64,000 nucleotides of DNA from Methanolobus sp. (lineage in GTDB: Archaea > Halobacteriota > Methanosarcinia > Methanosarcinales > Methanosarcinaceae), in the NCBI RefSeq assembly GCF_016278385.1, contig NZ_JADQBY010000021.1:43421-107420 (forward strand), written 5' to 3'. Shown here one piece after another: positions 27,416 through 37,458 of this stretch (the stretch's first letter is position 1; each line of letters begins with the position of its first letter). A program made the position numbers and the translations under genes. Below the pieces are notes generated by a model. That model searched no databases. It was given only the letters and a program-made list of their open reading frames with translations, and was not told where the DNA came from.

Positions 27416-29572
27416 ATGAAAAGCAAATATTTACAACATATAGACTCTGCCGAACTTCGTAGGCAGGCCGAGGAGATTGCCTGGGTAAAAGCGTTGATGT
27501 CACCGGAAAGCCTTGAAGGGCAGCTGCCTGAAGAAACACGACAGATGCTCCATGAACTTCGAGTGCATCAGATCGAGCTGGAGATGCAGAACGAGGAATT
27601 GCGCCGGTCGCAGTTGGAAGTTGATGCCACACGGGCACGCTATTTCGACCTCTACGATCTAGCGCCGGTGGGTTATTGCACGATTAGTGAAAATGGGCTT
27701 ATACTTGAGGCAAACCTCACTGCTGCCACTTTATTGGGAGTGAATCGAATTTCACTGGTCAAACAATCAGTCACTCGTTTGATCTTAAAAGAGGACCAGG
27801 ACATCTATTACCGGCACCTTAAGCAGCTTTTTGAGACCGGGAAACCTCAGGCTTGCGAGTTGAGAATGATGAAACAGGATGGTACACCATTCTGGACACT
27901 ACTGGAAGCCACAGTCGGAAAAGAAGTCAATGGTACATCCATCTGTCGTGTCGTGATGAGCGATATCAACAAACTCAAGACACTGGAAAAAAACCTGATA
28001 ATTGAAAAAGAAAAAGCCCAGGAAGCCACCAAGGTCAAGGGTGAGTTTTTGGCTAATATGTCTCACGAAATACGTACACCCATGAACGGTATGATTGGTA
28101 TGGCTGGTCTGCTTCTGGACACTGAACTTGATAATGAACAACGATATTATGTAGAGACGATGCAGGAAAGTGGAGAAGTATTACATGTTCTTATCAATGA
28201 TATACTGGATTTTTCAAAGATTGAGGCAGGTAAATTAGAAATTAAGATGCTTGACTTTAATCTGCACAATGTACTGGACAATTTTACTACCACACTATCC
28301 ATAAGAGCCCATGACAAAGGATTGAACTTGATCTGCACAGTACAACCAGATGTACCAGATTACATTGTAGGAGATCCTAGACGTCTGCAGCAGGTGTTGA
28401 CCAATCTTGTTGGCAATGCCATTAAGTTCACGCATCAGGGAGAAGTGGCTGTAAATGTAACCATTGAGTCCGAAACGGATGCATCAGTAGTATTGCGTTT
28501 TTCAGTTCAGGATACTGGTATTGGTATTCCAGAGGACAAAATAGACCATCTATTCGACAAGTTCTATCAAGTCGATAGTTCTACAACACGTCAATATGGT
28601 GGCACTGGGCTTGGTCTTGCCATCTCCAAACAGCTTGTGGAAATTATGGGGGGAGAAATTGGTGTTAAAAGCGAGGAAGACAAAGGTTCAGAGTTCTGGT
28701 TCACACTAAGTGTTACCAGACAGCAAGAGCATGAGATTACAAAACTTCAATCATCGGTTAACAGACATGTTACTCATGGAGTTAGTGCCAATTATGTAAA
28801 GATCCTGTTAGCTGAGGATAGTATAATCAACCAGAAGGTGGCTCAGAGCATGTTAAAGAAACTGGGTTTTCAGGTAGATATTGTATCCAATGGCAAAGAA
28901 GCAATAAAAGCCCTTAAAATGAATCCTTGTGATCTGGTGCTTATGGATGTGCAAATGCCCGAGATGGATGGACTGGAGGCTACACGACTTATCCGCAGCC
29001 CGGATTCTGGAGTTCTCGATAGATCAGTACCGATAATTGCAATGACAGCACATGTTATGACAGGTGATCGGGAATATTTCATAGAAGCTGGCATGGATGA
29101 TTACATTTCAAAACCGGTTTCATTTGAGTCTCTTGAGGAAATGCTAGGTAAATGGTTTAAAATGCAGCCAGAAGAGAAAACAAAGGATAGTTCACCAGCG
29201 GGAGATACGTTAAAGACTGCAGAACCATTGGTTCTGGACAGGGAGATTCTTTTTAAAAATACAATGGGTGATAAGGATCTATCTCGTGAATTGATTACAC
29301 TTCTTCTGCAAGAGATTCCAAAAATGATCGAGTTGCTCAAGGAAAGCATCGATAAGGGTGAAGTATCCGATGCCAGCTTTCATGTACATAAGATCAAAGG
29401 TAGTTCGGCAAACACTGGCTGTATGGCCCTGTCCGGTGTTGCTGCCCGGATGGAGGAAGTAGGCAAGATGGGTAAACTGGATGAAATTGCCGTTATTATT
29501 CCAGAGCTGGAAAGGCAGTTTGAGTTGCTTATGAGCAGGCTTAAGGATGCTAAAGATTACATTCTTGATTGA
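27416..29572 (+). CDS. PAS hybrid histidine kinase with receiver and HPt domains
   Basis: 718 residues from the ATG at 27416, after TGGGGG; the GTG at 27401 is rejected. Order: helical N-terminus ([20 protein letters not shown]), PAS (about 65-185), HisKA with [14 protein letters not shown] (about 225), HATPase with [20 protein letters not shown] and [10 protein letters not shown], receiver domain (about 455-590; [12 protein letters not shown], phosphoacceptor in [16 protein letters not shown]), and a C-terminal HPt domain with [11 protein letters not shown]. It is a complete ArcB/BarA-like phosphorelay in one chain, rare in archaea, and cytosolic, as no membrane helix is seen. It lies downstream of the CheB-CheR gene and shares its bacterial flavour, so the pair was probably acquired together. 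The final output protein is not in view. Confidence 0.9.
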   Translation: MKSKYLQHIDSAELRRQAEEIAWVKALMSPESLEGQLPEETRQMLHELRVHQIELEMQNEELRRSQLEVDATRARYFDLYDLAPVGYCTISENGLILEANLTAATLLGVNRISLVKQSVTRLILKEDQDIYYRHLKQLFETGKPQACELRMMKQDGTPFWTLLEATVGKEVNGTSICRVVMSDINKLKTLEKNLIIEKEKAQEATKVKGEFLANMSHEIRTPMNGMIGMAGLLLDTELDNEQRYYVETMQESGEVLHVLINDILDFSKIEAGKLEIKMLDFNLHNVLDNFTTTLSIRAHDKGLNLICTVQPDVPDYIVGDPRRLQQVLTNLVGNAIKFTHQGEVAVNVTIESETDASVVLRFSVQDTGIGIPEDKIDHLFDKFYQVDSSTTRQYGGTGLGLAISKQLVEIMGGEIGVKSEEDKGSEFWFTLSVTRQQEHEITKLQSSVNRHVTHGVSANYVKILLAEDSIINQKVAQSMLKKLGFQVDIVSNGKEAIKALKMNPCDLVLMDVQMPEMDGLEATRLIRSPDSGVLDRSVPIIAMTAHVMTGDREYFIEAGMDDYISKPVSFESLEEMLGKWFKMQPEEKTKDSSPAGDTLKTAEPLVLDREILFKNTMGDKDLSRELITLLLQEIPKMIELLKESIDKGEVSDASFHVHKIKGSSANTGCMALSGVAARMEEVGKMGKLDEIAVIIPELERQFELLMSRLKDAKDYILD

Positions 29573-29726
29573 AATAAACAGGTAGCACAGATCTTTGTGA
29601 ATGTTAGTTTGAAAACCAGTAAATAATACTTATACCGTTAATCCTTCACTTTATAGATAAATAACATTTAGAAGTCCATGTATGGTCTAGCTTACATATG
29701 GACACAGATATAAAAAAATAATGCGC

Positions 29727-30113
29727 TCAGGGCTTACAGTCAAGAGCAACACGTTCTTTCGGTGAAAGAGATATGTAGAATCTCATAATATCATCCGGGT
29801 TCATATCCACACCCAGGTTATATCCGTTTGCTCTGCCAGCTTTGAGGAAAAGCTCTTCCTTTTCATGCTTTTTGAGCATGAGATTTTCTACTTCCCCATT
29901 GCTAAGTGTTGACATGTCAACTTTTTTGAGGAGACCTATGAGCAAGAAGTTATTCTCAATACGTTGATAATGGTTCTCTATCTTGTTCTCGACTTTATTT
30001 TCAGGCTCGAACAAATAGGCAGTCTCGCCATTAGAACTCTTGTATGCCAGTGATATATTTTTAAGCACCAGTTTTCCGTTTTCACAGACCAGTATCTTGC
30101 GCTCAGTCTTCAT
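29727..30113 (-). CDS. Hypothetical protein, 128 aa
   Basis: I do not recognise this family. The protein is soluble and lysine/glutamate-rich, with an N-terminal beta-rich section (KILVCENGKLVLKNISLAYK) and a helical middle and end (LLKKVDMSTLSNGEVENLML). There are no metal or nucleotide motifs. It is a single gene on the minus strand between the hybrid kinase and the lipid synthase gene. Confidence 0.6.
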   Translation of the reverse strand: MKTERKILVCENGKLVLKNISLAYKSSNGETAYLFEPENKVENKIENHYQRIENNFLLIGLLKKVDMSTLSNGEVENLMLKKHEKEELFLKAGRANGYNLGVDMNPDDIMRFYISLSPKERVALDCKP

Positions 30114-30394
30114 TTCATTGCCTCTGTTTGTTTATTGCAGAATCCAAGTCAACAGATCATTCATGCAAATCATGGGATTACGATCAGTTTATGACTACTT
30201 GTGTTTGTATCTACACTTGAAGCTTCTCTAATCTGTTATTTAAAGTTATCTACACTATTCTATCTAATGAGTATCATCATTATGAGGGTGCGCTTTTAAA
30301 ATGTGTCCTTTCAAACGCAGGAATGCAATGCCTGAAATATAAAGAACTTCTAAAGGACTTGTAGAAGCTTACAAAGGCAGAGGATAAATGTTAC

Positions 30395-30982
30395 ATGTTC
30401 AACGAATTAAAGAATACAATAAGAGCATCGATATTGCCACTTGTAAAATGGATACCATTGTCCCCTAACTCGCTTACCATAATCGGTTTGCTAATAAGCA
30501 TTTGGGCTGCATATGTATTTTCAACAGGTAATCTTCATGGGGGTGCTTTGTTAATACTCTTCAGTGGTTTCTTCGACATGATAGACGGTGCAGTTGCACG
30601 GGCAAAAAACTGCATGACCGCCTTTGGTGCAGTACTTGATTCTGTATGCGACAGGTATGGTGATGCTATTATCTTTGTGGGTGTGATCTACGGAATTATC
30701 GCAGGGAATATTTTTCTGACAGATTTCTTCTCAATTCCCATGTGGCTATGGCTTATGTTTGCAATCATCGGTTCCTATCTTGTGAGCTATGTGCGTTCAA
30801 GGGCAGAAACTGCTGGTGTCAGGTCAATGAATATAGGTGTAGCTGAGAGGCCGGAACGTATGCTTATACTTGTAGCAGGTTCTTTGAGTGGTTATCTTGG
30901 CGAAGCAATTCTTGTTATCGTGATCCTTACACATATAACGATGGTACAGCGCCTTCTTCATGCAAAGAAGATGCTTGCATGA
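30395..30982 (+). CDS. CDP-alcohol phosphatidyltransferase, probable archaetidylinositol-phosphate synthase
   Basis: 195 residues, an integral membrane enzyme with about six helices. The CDP-alcohol phosphotransferase signature DGxxAR...G...D...D is complete: DGAVARAKNCMTAFG then AVLDSVCDRYGD (about residues 64-90). In archaea this clade transfers inositol-1-phosphate from CDP-archaeol to give archaetidylinositol phosphate; archaetidylglycerol- or serine-type synthases are the alternatives. The N-terminus PLSPNSLTIIGLLIS is also typical. It is transcribed alone, 126 bp before purS. Confidence 0.85.
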   Translation: MFNELKNTIRASILPLVKWIPLSPNSLTIIGLLISIWAAYVFSTGNLHGGALLILFSGFFDMIDGAVARAKNCMTAFGAVLDSVCDRYGDAIIFVGVIYGIIAGNIFLTDFFSIPMWLWLMFAIIGSYLVSYVRSRAETAGVRSMNIGVAERPERMLILVAGSLSGYLGEAILVIVILTHITMVQRLLHAKKMLA

Positions 30983-31108
30983 GTGACATGATAGGGATAA
31001 GTGGATAATGTTTTCAATGCAAAGGTTATAATAGCAGACGTTATTATTAAATGCCTGAGTTAATTTTATTATAATATACTATCATCAAATGAAAGATGAG
31101 GATTCCAA

Positions 31109-31360
31109 ATGCAATATCAAGCAGATGTAACCATTGAACTTAAAAGCGGTATGCTTGACCCTGAAGGGACAACCATCAAAAGAGCACTTGAACACTTAGG
31201 GTACAAGGCTGAGAGTGTAAAAACAGCAAAGAAATACACAATTGATCTTCAGGCAGAGAGCATCCATGCTGCAAGGGAAACAGTCGAGGAAATGTGCCAG
31301 AAACTGATCGCCAATCCAATTATCCATAATTATTCCATTTCCTTGAGGGAACTGCAATGA
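31109..31360 (+). CDS. purS: Phosphoribosylformylglycinamidine synthase subunit PurS
   Basis: 83 residues, the standard length of PurS, the small subunit that bridges PurL and PurQ in the fourth step of purine synthesis. The fold signature is visible: VTIELKSGMLDPEGTTIKRA, then LGYKAESVKTAKKY and the EMCQKLIANPIIHNYSI end. It overlaps purQ by four bases (ATGA), so the two are translationally coupled. TATA-like TATAATATA lies near 31070. Confidence 0.95.
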   Translation: MQYQADVTIELKSGMLDPEGTTIKRALEHLGYKAESVKTAKKYTIDLQAESIHAARETVEEMCQKLIANPIIHNYSISLRELQ

Positions 31361-32052
31361 GTATAGGTATTGTACAGTTTGGTGGCAGCAATTGTGACCT
31401 TGACGTGTTACATGTCCTGAAGGATGTTATCGGAGTTGACGCTGAACTTGTATGGTACAAGGAAGAGAACCTTGAACGTTTTGAAGGAATAGTTATTCCC
31501 GGGGGATTCTCATACGGTGACTACCTCAGAGCAGGTGCTATTGCCGCACGTACTCCTATCATGACATCCGTCAAGGGAATGGCAGAGGCAGGTAAACCTG
31601 TAATTGGTATCTGTAATGGTTTTCAGGTCCTAACGGAGTCAGGGCTTCTTGAAGGTGCACTGACAACCAACAATTATCCCAAGTTCAAATGCGAGTCAAC
31701 TTTGCTGAGGGTAGAATCTACTGACACTCCCTTCACTTCAAAGTTTAAGAAAGGAGATGTTGTAAGCATACCAATTGCCCATATGGAAGGTAATTTCTAT
31801 GCAGATGAACTCACACTTTCAAGTCTTGAGGATAATGCTCAGGTAGTCTTCAGGTACGTGGACAAGAACGGAAAAGCAACAGATGAGGCAAATCCGAATG
31901 GCTCACAGGAAAATATTGCAGGTATCGTAAGTGCAAAAAAGAATGTGCTTGGCATGATGCCCCATCCTGAAAGAGCATCCGAGGATATCCTGGGTTCAAA
32001 AGACGGAATCAAAATATTCGAATCAATGGTGGAGTTCATCTCCAGCCAATGA
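31357..32052 (+). CDS. purQ: Phosphoribosylformylglycinamidine synthase glutaminase subunit PurQ
   Basis: 231 residues. PurQ is the class I glutaminase that feeds ammonia to PurL to convert FGAR to FGAM. Features: VIPGGFSYGDYLRAGAIAA (oxyanion region), nucleophile in PVIGICNGFQVL (about Cys88), and the His-Glu pair in MMPHPERASED. purL is not beside it. It converges with rnhB after 13 bp. Confidence 0.95.
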   Translation: MSIGIVQFGGSNCDLDVLHVLKDVIGVDAELVWYKEENLERFEGIVIPGGFSYGDYLRAGAIAARTPIMTSVKGMAEAGKPVIGICNGFQVLTESGLLEGALTTNNYPKFKCESTLLRVESTDTPFTSKFKKGDVVSIPIAHMEGNFYADELTLSSLEDNAQVVFRYVDKNGKATDEANPNGSQENIAGIVSAKKNVLGMMPHPERASEDILGSKDGIKIFESMVEFISSQ

Positions 32053-32065
32053 TATTTTTAATATT

Positions 32066-32719
32066 TTATTCTTCTTTTTTCATAACATTCTCTGCAGTTT
32101 TCCATGAATGCCTGACAAAATCAGGTAAACTTCCATGCTCTTTGTACCAGTTTGCAAGAAAATGTTTTGTTTTCGGGTCTGAAGGATAACCACTTCCAAA
32201 ATCGACTTCGTTCTCTATTTTGAGTTCCTCTATCAATTCATCCCTGCGTACTTTAGCTACAATTGAAGCAGCAGAAACAACAGGATAAGTAGCATCAGCC
32301 CGATGCTTTGAAACAATAGACATTTCATTGGTTTTATCAGGATAGTTCTTTTTGTACTCGTCCATAAGTCTTCTTCCAAATCTCTCTTCATTCACATCAG
32401 CAGCATCAGCATAGGCTGTTTGGGGATGGAGTTGTCCCAGTACTTTTGAAAAAGCAACGACCATAATATCATTCATGCTCATAAGTTTTCGAAGCTCATC
32501 TATCTGTCCGGCTGATATTTCAAGAACAAAGACCTTTTCTGAATACTTTTCGATCTGCCGGGCAAGCTGTGGTCTCTTTTTGCGACTTATTTTTTTTGAG
32601 TCTGCAACGCCAAGATTTTTCAGTGTATTCGTCTTAGACTCATCCAGCAGCACACCTCCTACACACATAGGTCCTATAACTGGTCCTTTCCCCGCTTCAT
32701 CTATTCCGGCAATTTTCAT
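32066..32719 (-). CDS. rnhB: Ribonuclease HII
   Basis: 217 residues from ATG 32719 (AGGA nine bases upstream); a TTG 21 bases earlier is less likely. RNase HII nicks RNA in RNA-DNA hybrids during replication and ribonucleotide repair. Catalytic carboxylates: Asp and Glu in IAGIDEAGKGPVIGPM, Asp in AYADAADVNEERF, and Asp/Glu further on (HRADATYPVVSAASIVAKVR is the conserved block with the final motif). The DSKKISRKKR segment is the usual basic loop. Start is at the usual IAGIDEAG position. Confidence 0.95.
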   Translation of the reverse strand: MKIAGIDEAGKGPVIGPMCVGGVLLDESKTNTLKNLGVADSKKISRKKRPQLARQIEKYSEKVFVLEISAGQIDELRKLMSMNDIMVVAFSKVLGQLHPQTAYADAADVNEERFGRRLMDEYKKNYPDKTNEMSIVSKHRADATYPVVSAASIVAKVRRDELIEELKIENEVDFGSGYPSDPKTKHFLANWYKEHGSLPDFVRHSWKTAENVMKKEE

Positions 32720-32788
32720 CTTATCTGTTCCTGATAGCAACTATCAGTATCAATGCTGTTGATTCTAAAAAAAGTATTTGCCAGAGGT

Positions 32789-34969
32789 TTAGATAAACAA
32801 TGTGAATATCGTATATCCTACGGCCATCATGATAGTTGAATGTTTAAGGCCGGAAATTACATTTCCTTCACCCATTGCACCTGCCATGAGTCCTGAACTG
32901 AGTCCCTGTATAATGGCTGCGTGCTTGAAAAGACGAGTGTAAGCCTCAAGATCAAAGCTTCCAAGGAAACCACTCTGTGAACCTGATGACGCCATCTGCT
33001 GCCCTGCTTCTGCCATTTCAGTAAGGAAGGTGGTGGAGATTACGTAAATAACACCAACAAATACAAGGAAGGATATGTAAATGATAACGATGTAGATCAT
33101 CATACTCATGTTACGTTCTCTTTTCATTCCCTGTTCTGAGGCCGCATCCCTCGCAGCTACCATAAGTACTTCTCCGATATCCCCGCTGGATTCGTTAGCT
33201 TTTGTTATCAGTGAAATGGATCTTGTGACAACCTGTGTTCTCAGACGGTTTGCAAATCTTATCAGGGCATCGTTTATTTCAAGTCCCCAGAAAATATCAT
33301 GCCATATCTTCCTGATCTCTGTGCTAAGATTATCAGTCTTTGACTTTGCCATAAGTCTGATCGAATCCCTTAGTGTCATGCCTGTTTCATTAGTGCTGGC
33401 GAGCTTTTTCAGGAAATCTGGGAAATTATTCTCAAGTTTTCTCTTTTTTCTTCCCTTTATCTCATGGAATATTGAAAGCGGTATTATAATTATGAATACT
33501 GCAAGAACTATTCTGTCATCAATGAAGTCCACAAGCAGTGCTAGATTACCGAGCCTGTGCAAATTTGAAAACAGGGGGATCAGAACAATAAGTAATGCAA
33601 GCGGTATTGTCACCACTAATGTTGTAAGTGGATTCTTGAACATCGGTGTGAGTGGATTCTTCATTATGCTTTTAAGTGTGAGTGACTTCTTTGATTTGAT
33701 GAATCTCTCAAAGTAACCTCTTTGAAGAACCTTTTCTTCAGTCTCATCAATGATCTCACCGTTCTCGTCAAATACTTGTTCAAAACGTTTTGGAATATTT
33801 GGTATTCCATGGTCCAGTATTTCGGTTGTTGGAAGTAATCTTGGTTCTCCAAGTTCAGTTGGGGTTATGATGCTGATCATGACAACAAACATTATTGAAC
33901 CGACGGGAAGGACTGCATAGATGATGGCATATACCATGGTGGTTGTGCCGGATCCCATTACAGCCATCATGACACCCATGATGATTATAAACAGAGGGCC
34001 TGCAACAAATGCAGTAACATAGGATTCTGCCAGCAGTCCAAGGGTTTCAAGGAACCCTTTTTGGTCAACTTCTGCTTTTACGAGGTATTGTTCTGATTTG
34101 TCACGGAAGTAATTTGGAATATTTCCTCCGCTGTCAATGACTGTCAGAAGATTATACATAAGGTCCTGGAACCTGTCGGATGGGGTTATTTCTGAAGCAT
34201 TGGAAAGTGCTGTTCTAAGATCATGTCCGAAAAAGTCCATATCCCTGACAATTGAATCAATTTCCTTTGATACTTCTCCATATGTGTCCACTGAATTTGC
34301 AATAGCCCTGAAAACATCGATGATGTTCATTCCACTTTTACTCAGTGCATACATGAAGGTAACAGCATAAGGAAGCTGCATGTCTATCTTTGCTTTTCTT
34401 TCACCTGCCTGAAGAGCAGGGAACATCATGAACAAAGCATAAACAAGTCCACCCATCCCTAGCATAAATACTATTGTTATAAACAGTCCAAGGAATACTT
34501 CTTTGTAGGTGAGAAGCGGAGCCAGCAGGGGGCCAAATCTCAGATTTGTGATCTGATCAGGTAAACCCACAAGCACAATGACTGTATATGTCAGGAAAAG
34601 ACCAAGAATAGCACCAACGATTCCTGAAATAATGGAATAGAAAATCGCATCTGAAATGTACATCTCATGGGAGATGGGTATACGTGCCTGTTTTAGTTGC
34701 TTTTGTAGATTTTCATAATTGGCTTTTTTTGCTTTTATTTTATCGCCTATAAATACAAAAGGAATCTTTTTGAGTATGTTTACGTATAGGGAGGCTTTTT
34801 TGGTGTAATACTCAGTGCTAAAATTCGGTTTTAGTTTTTTAGACTTTGTTTTAGGACTCTGGGTAACATCTTCATTTTCAAGCTTCTGCACACTCAAAAT
34901 TTCATCTGAAACTGTATCTTCCCAATCGTTTTCGATCAGTTCATCAGGACTTTTTTTAATTTCAGTCAC
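32789..34969 (-). CDS. TadC/FlaJ-like type IV pilus membrane platform protein (double T2SSF)
   Basis: 726 residues with two copies of the T2SSF domain, the first at about 150-360 (AGERKAKIDMQLPYAVTFMY then ALSKSGMN) and the second at about 480-680 (NNFPDFLKKLASTNETGMTL), each flanked by hydrophobic helices, and helices again at the C-terminus. This is the inner-membrane platform of archaeal type IV pilus or Tad-like machines, on which the ATPase acts to extrude pilins. The N-terminal 85 residues are charged and disordered. The ATPase gene lies directly upstream (16 bp), so they form an operon. No pilin or prepilin peptidase gene is beside them, so the type (adhesion pilus versus other) is open. 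It is not the archaellum FlaJ cluster. Confidence 0.88.
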   Translation of the reverse strand: MTEIKKSPDELIENDWEDTVSDEILSVQKLENEDVTQSPKTKSKKLKPNFSTEYYTKKASLYVNILKKIPFVFIGDKIKAKKANYENLQKQLKQARIPISHEMYISDAIFYSIISGIVGAILGLFLTYTVIVLVGLPDQITNLRFGPLLAPLLTYKEVFLGLFITIVFMLGMGGLVYALFMMFPALQAGERKAKIDMQLPYAVTFMYALSKSGMNIIDVFRAIANSVDTYGEVSKEIDSIVRDMDFFGHDLRTALSNASEITPSDRFQDLMYNLLTVIDSGGNIPNYFRDKSEQYLVKAEVDQKGFLETLGLLAESYVTAFVAGPLFIIIMGVMMAVMGSGTTTMVYAIIYAVLPVGSIMFVVMISIITPTELGEPRLLPTTEILDHGIPNIPKRFEQVFDENGEIIDETEEKVLQRGYFERFIKSKKSLTLKSIMKNPLTPMFKNPLTTLVVTIPLALLIVLIPLFSNLHRLGNLALLVDFIDDRIVLAVFIIIIPLSIFHEIKGRKKRKLENNFPDFLKKLASTNETGMTLRDSIRLMAKSKTDNLSTEIRKIWHDIFWGLEINDALIRFANRLRTQVVTRSISLITKANESSGDIGEVLMVAARDAASEQGMKRERNMSMMIYIVIIYISFLVFVGVIYVISTTFLTEMAEAGQQMASSGSQSGFLGSFDLEAYTRLFKHAAIIQGLSSGLMAGAMGEGNVISGLKHSTIMMAVGYTIFTLFI

Positions 34970-34985
34970 TCTATCACACCGACAT

Positions 34986-37106
34986 TCATACTAGTTTCAG
35001 TTTCTTCAGAACCTTTTCAGGCGTTGACTGGTAAGCATTGATTATGTCTGATATTTCCTGGAAATCATTGATGTCATTGTTCATCATATATTCGAGGATC
35101 TTCTGGCGATAATACAATTCCTGATCTACTTTTCCCTGTCCCCAACCACGCCTCATCTTTATGTCGAAAAGGGCTTTTGATTCACCTGTACGAATGAACA
35201 TGTCAGATTCTGAATCCCATACAAAAATATCGTTTGTCCTGATATTCCTTGTATTAGGATCAATATCAATGATCTCTACCAGTTTTATGTTTCTCCTGAC
35301 ACGTTTTCCCTTTGTATATGTCTGAGACTGAATACTCATAATATCAAGTGCCTGTATCATTGTACGGGGGACACTGATAGGTGGGTTCTCAAGCCTGTGA
35401 ATCGCAGATGCTACAGAATCAGCGTGCATTGTTGAGAATGTCGTGTGCCCGGTGGACATTGCCTGGAAAAGCGTGAGAGCTTCTTTACCTCTGACCTCAC
35501 CTACAAGCAGGAATTCCGGTCTCTGTCTCAGTGCTGCTTTAAGCAGATCATACATGTCAACTGCACCCCGCTCATCAGCTGTGAATGAATCCCTTGTGAC
35601 ACTCGGGATCCAGTTTGGATGAGGCAGTTTTAGTTCTCTTGTATCTTCAAGAGTAATAACCTTGGCTTTTTCAGGAATAAAAAGTGAAACAGCATTAAGG
35701 GAAGATGTCTTTCCGGAAGCAGTACCTCCTGCGTATATCAAACTCTTGTTGTTCTCAATACAGAGCCACAGGTAAGCCATTGATTCGGATGAGAATGTTC
35801 CCCATTTGATAAGATCTACAGGTGTAATAGGTGTATCACTGAACTTACGGATGGTGAAAGTACTTCCATGTGCTGTTACGCTGGTACCAAGTGTCATCTG
35901 TATCCTTGAACCATCCGGCATGGTTGCATCAACCATTGGCTCTGCAACAGAGATATGTTTTCCACTTCTCTGTGCCATCTGGATAATGAATGAATTTAGT
36001 TCATCTTCTTTATAAATTACATTTGTTGCAATGTTCTGATGTGCCCTGTGGTACAGGAAAATAGGTACATCATGGCCATTACCTGAGACATCTTCAATAG
36101 AATCATCCATCATCAGAGCATCAATTTTACCAAACCTGACAAAGTCCCTCTTGATGTAGTATGATATCTTTTCAAGCATGGGGGGTGTGATCTCTATTGT
36201 ATAGTCCTGTATGATCGATCTGATCTTTGAGTCAAGGACCGCTTCTTTATCTTCTTCTTCCTCATTAATTTCTTCTACTAAAAGTACATCTCGCAGCCTG
36301 TCTTTGATTTCAAAAAGGAATGTGTTTTCAAAGTCAGTTAATTCCGGTTCAACTATATAGTAAAGGTGTTTATTTTTATCTTCATTGTATAAGATGACAA
36401 TGAATGCATAAGGCTCGTTTACCCAGTATCGATCCATTTCCTGGTAGCCTTCGATACCCTTAAATTCTGTTATGGGTCCATGTAATTCCGGATTGTAAGG
36501 TTCGACTTCTAACTCTTTTTGTTGAAATAACCTTTTGATTTTGTTAATGATACCCAAATTATCATCTACATTTTTCTCGGATTTTTCAACTGCATCAATT
36601 TCATTTTCAGCTAGATCTGTTTTATGTTCTTCTTTTTCCGCTTTTTGGGGAATGAGTTCCCTTTTTTTATTTCCTTCTACAGTATCTGAATATTTTTTCC
36701 TTTCATCTTCGATTACAGATTGATTGTCCTTTTCTCCTGTATCGGGCAGCAATTTTTTAGGTGGGCCGAAATTAGGTGATTTAGGAAGCAATATTCCAAT
36801 TTCTTCTTCTTCTTCTTCAGTCTCCCTGTCAGTTTTTTCAAGAATGTGTGCGAAATCCTTTTCGAATTTCCCTTCATCTTCCTTGATCTTAGATATTTCC
36901 TCTAGAATACTTGCAGTTTCATCGTCGGCAGCTTCATTATCATTCAATTCAGTATTCTGCATACCATCATCCTTTTCCCCGTTTTCATTTAACGATGAGT
37001 TTTCATCTTGTAGCAGTTCAGTCTCAGCTAACTTTTTTTCCTCTTCATTTTTACTGCTACTTTCGGAATGATCATTTCCTAAAGTATTTAATTGAGCATC
37101 GTCCAT
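34986..37106 (-). CDS. TadA/PilB-like secretion ATPase (type II/IV secretion GspE family)
   Basis: 706 residues. The first 210 are an unusual acidic, Glu/Lys/Ser-rich low-complexity tail (for example ETEEEEEEIGILL), not found in the core ATPase. The core (about 220-706) has a N-terminal domain, Walker A in YAGGTASGKTSSLNAV, Asp box TLEDTRELKLPHPNW, Walker B LLVGEVRGKEALTLF and His box GHTTFSTMHADS. It powers assembly of an archaeal type IV-like pilus together with the platform protein downstream. The long acidic head could regulate docking or bind partners; that is inference. A 350-bp AT-rich promoter region separates it from the divergent UbiA gene. Confidence 0.9.
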   Translation of the reverse strand: MDDAQLNTLGNDHSESSSKNEEEKKLAETELLQDENSSLNENGEKDDGMQNTELNDNEAADDETASILEEISKIKEDEGKFEKDFAHILEKTDRETEEEEEEIGILLPKSPNFGPPKKLLPDTGEKDNQSVIEDERKKYSDTVEGNKKRELIPQKAEKEEHKTDLAENEIDAVEKSEKNVDDNLGIINKIKRLFQQKELEVEPYNPELHGPITEFKGIEGYQEMDRYWVNEPYAFIVILYNEDKNKHLYYIVEPELTDFENTFLFEIKDRLRDVLLVEEINEEEEDKEAVLDSKIRSIIQDYTIEITPPMLEKISYYIKRDFVRFGKIDALMMDDSIEDVSGNGHDVPIFLYHRAHQNIATNVIYKEDELNSFIIQMAQRSGKHISVAEPMVDATMPDGSRIQMTLGTSVTAHGSTFTIRKFSDTPITPVDLIKWGTFSSESMAYLWLCIENNKSLIYAGGTASGKTSSLNAVSLFIPEKAKVITLEDTRELKLPHPNWIPSVTRDSFTADERGAVDMYDLLKAALRQRPEFLLVGEVRGKEALTLFQAMSTGHTTFSTMHADSVASAIHRLENPPISVPRTMIQALDIMSIQSQTYTKGKRVRRNIKLVEIIDIDPNTRNIRTNDIFVWDSESDMFIRTGESKALFDIKMRRGWGQGKVDQELYYRQKILEYMMNNDINDFQEISDIINAYQSTPEKVLKKLKLV

Positions 37107-37458
37107 TGTTTCACCGTCTGATGCATAAATTTGTGAGTTAGAGATTTCATAAAATGTTGGGGGTCAATATAAGTATTATACGTATATTATAATTATAATG
37201 GTTATTAAAGTTATTGTCCTGATGCATATTTTTGCTAAAATTAATTAAAAAATGTCATCATACATATTCCATTTTAAATATATTGAGTTATTTTTTTGCT
37301 AAATATTAGTTGAGAATCTTTATTTTCCTCTTTCTCTCTTATATCTCCTGATGCATTGTGTATGTTCAAGCGTATATACATGATGTCCATGAAATATTAT
37401 ATAAAAATACAAAAATAGTTCATTATGTTAACATGCATGTTCAAAGGCATGACTCTTT
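37107..37458. other. Divergent promoter region between pilus ATPase and UbiA genes
   Basis: Very AT-rich; no coding sequence seen. TATA-like stretches occur at about 37166-37195 (facing the ATPase) and 37395-37410 (TATTATATAAAAATAC, facing the UbiA gene). Confidence 0.45.
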
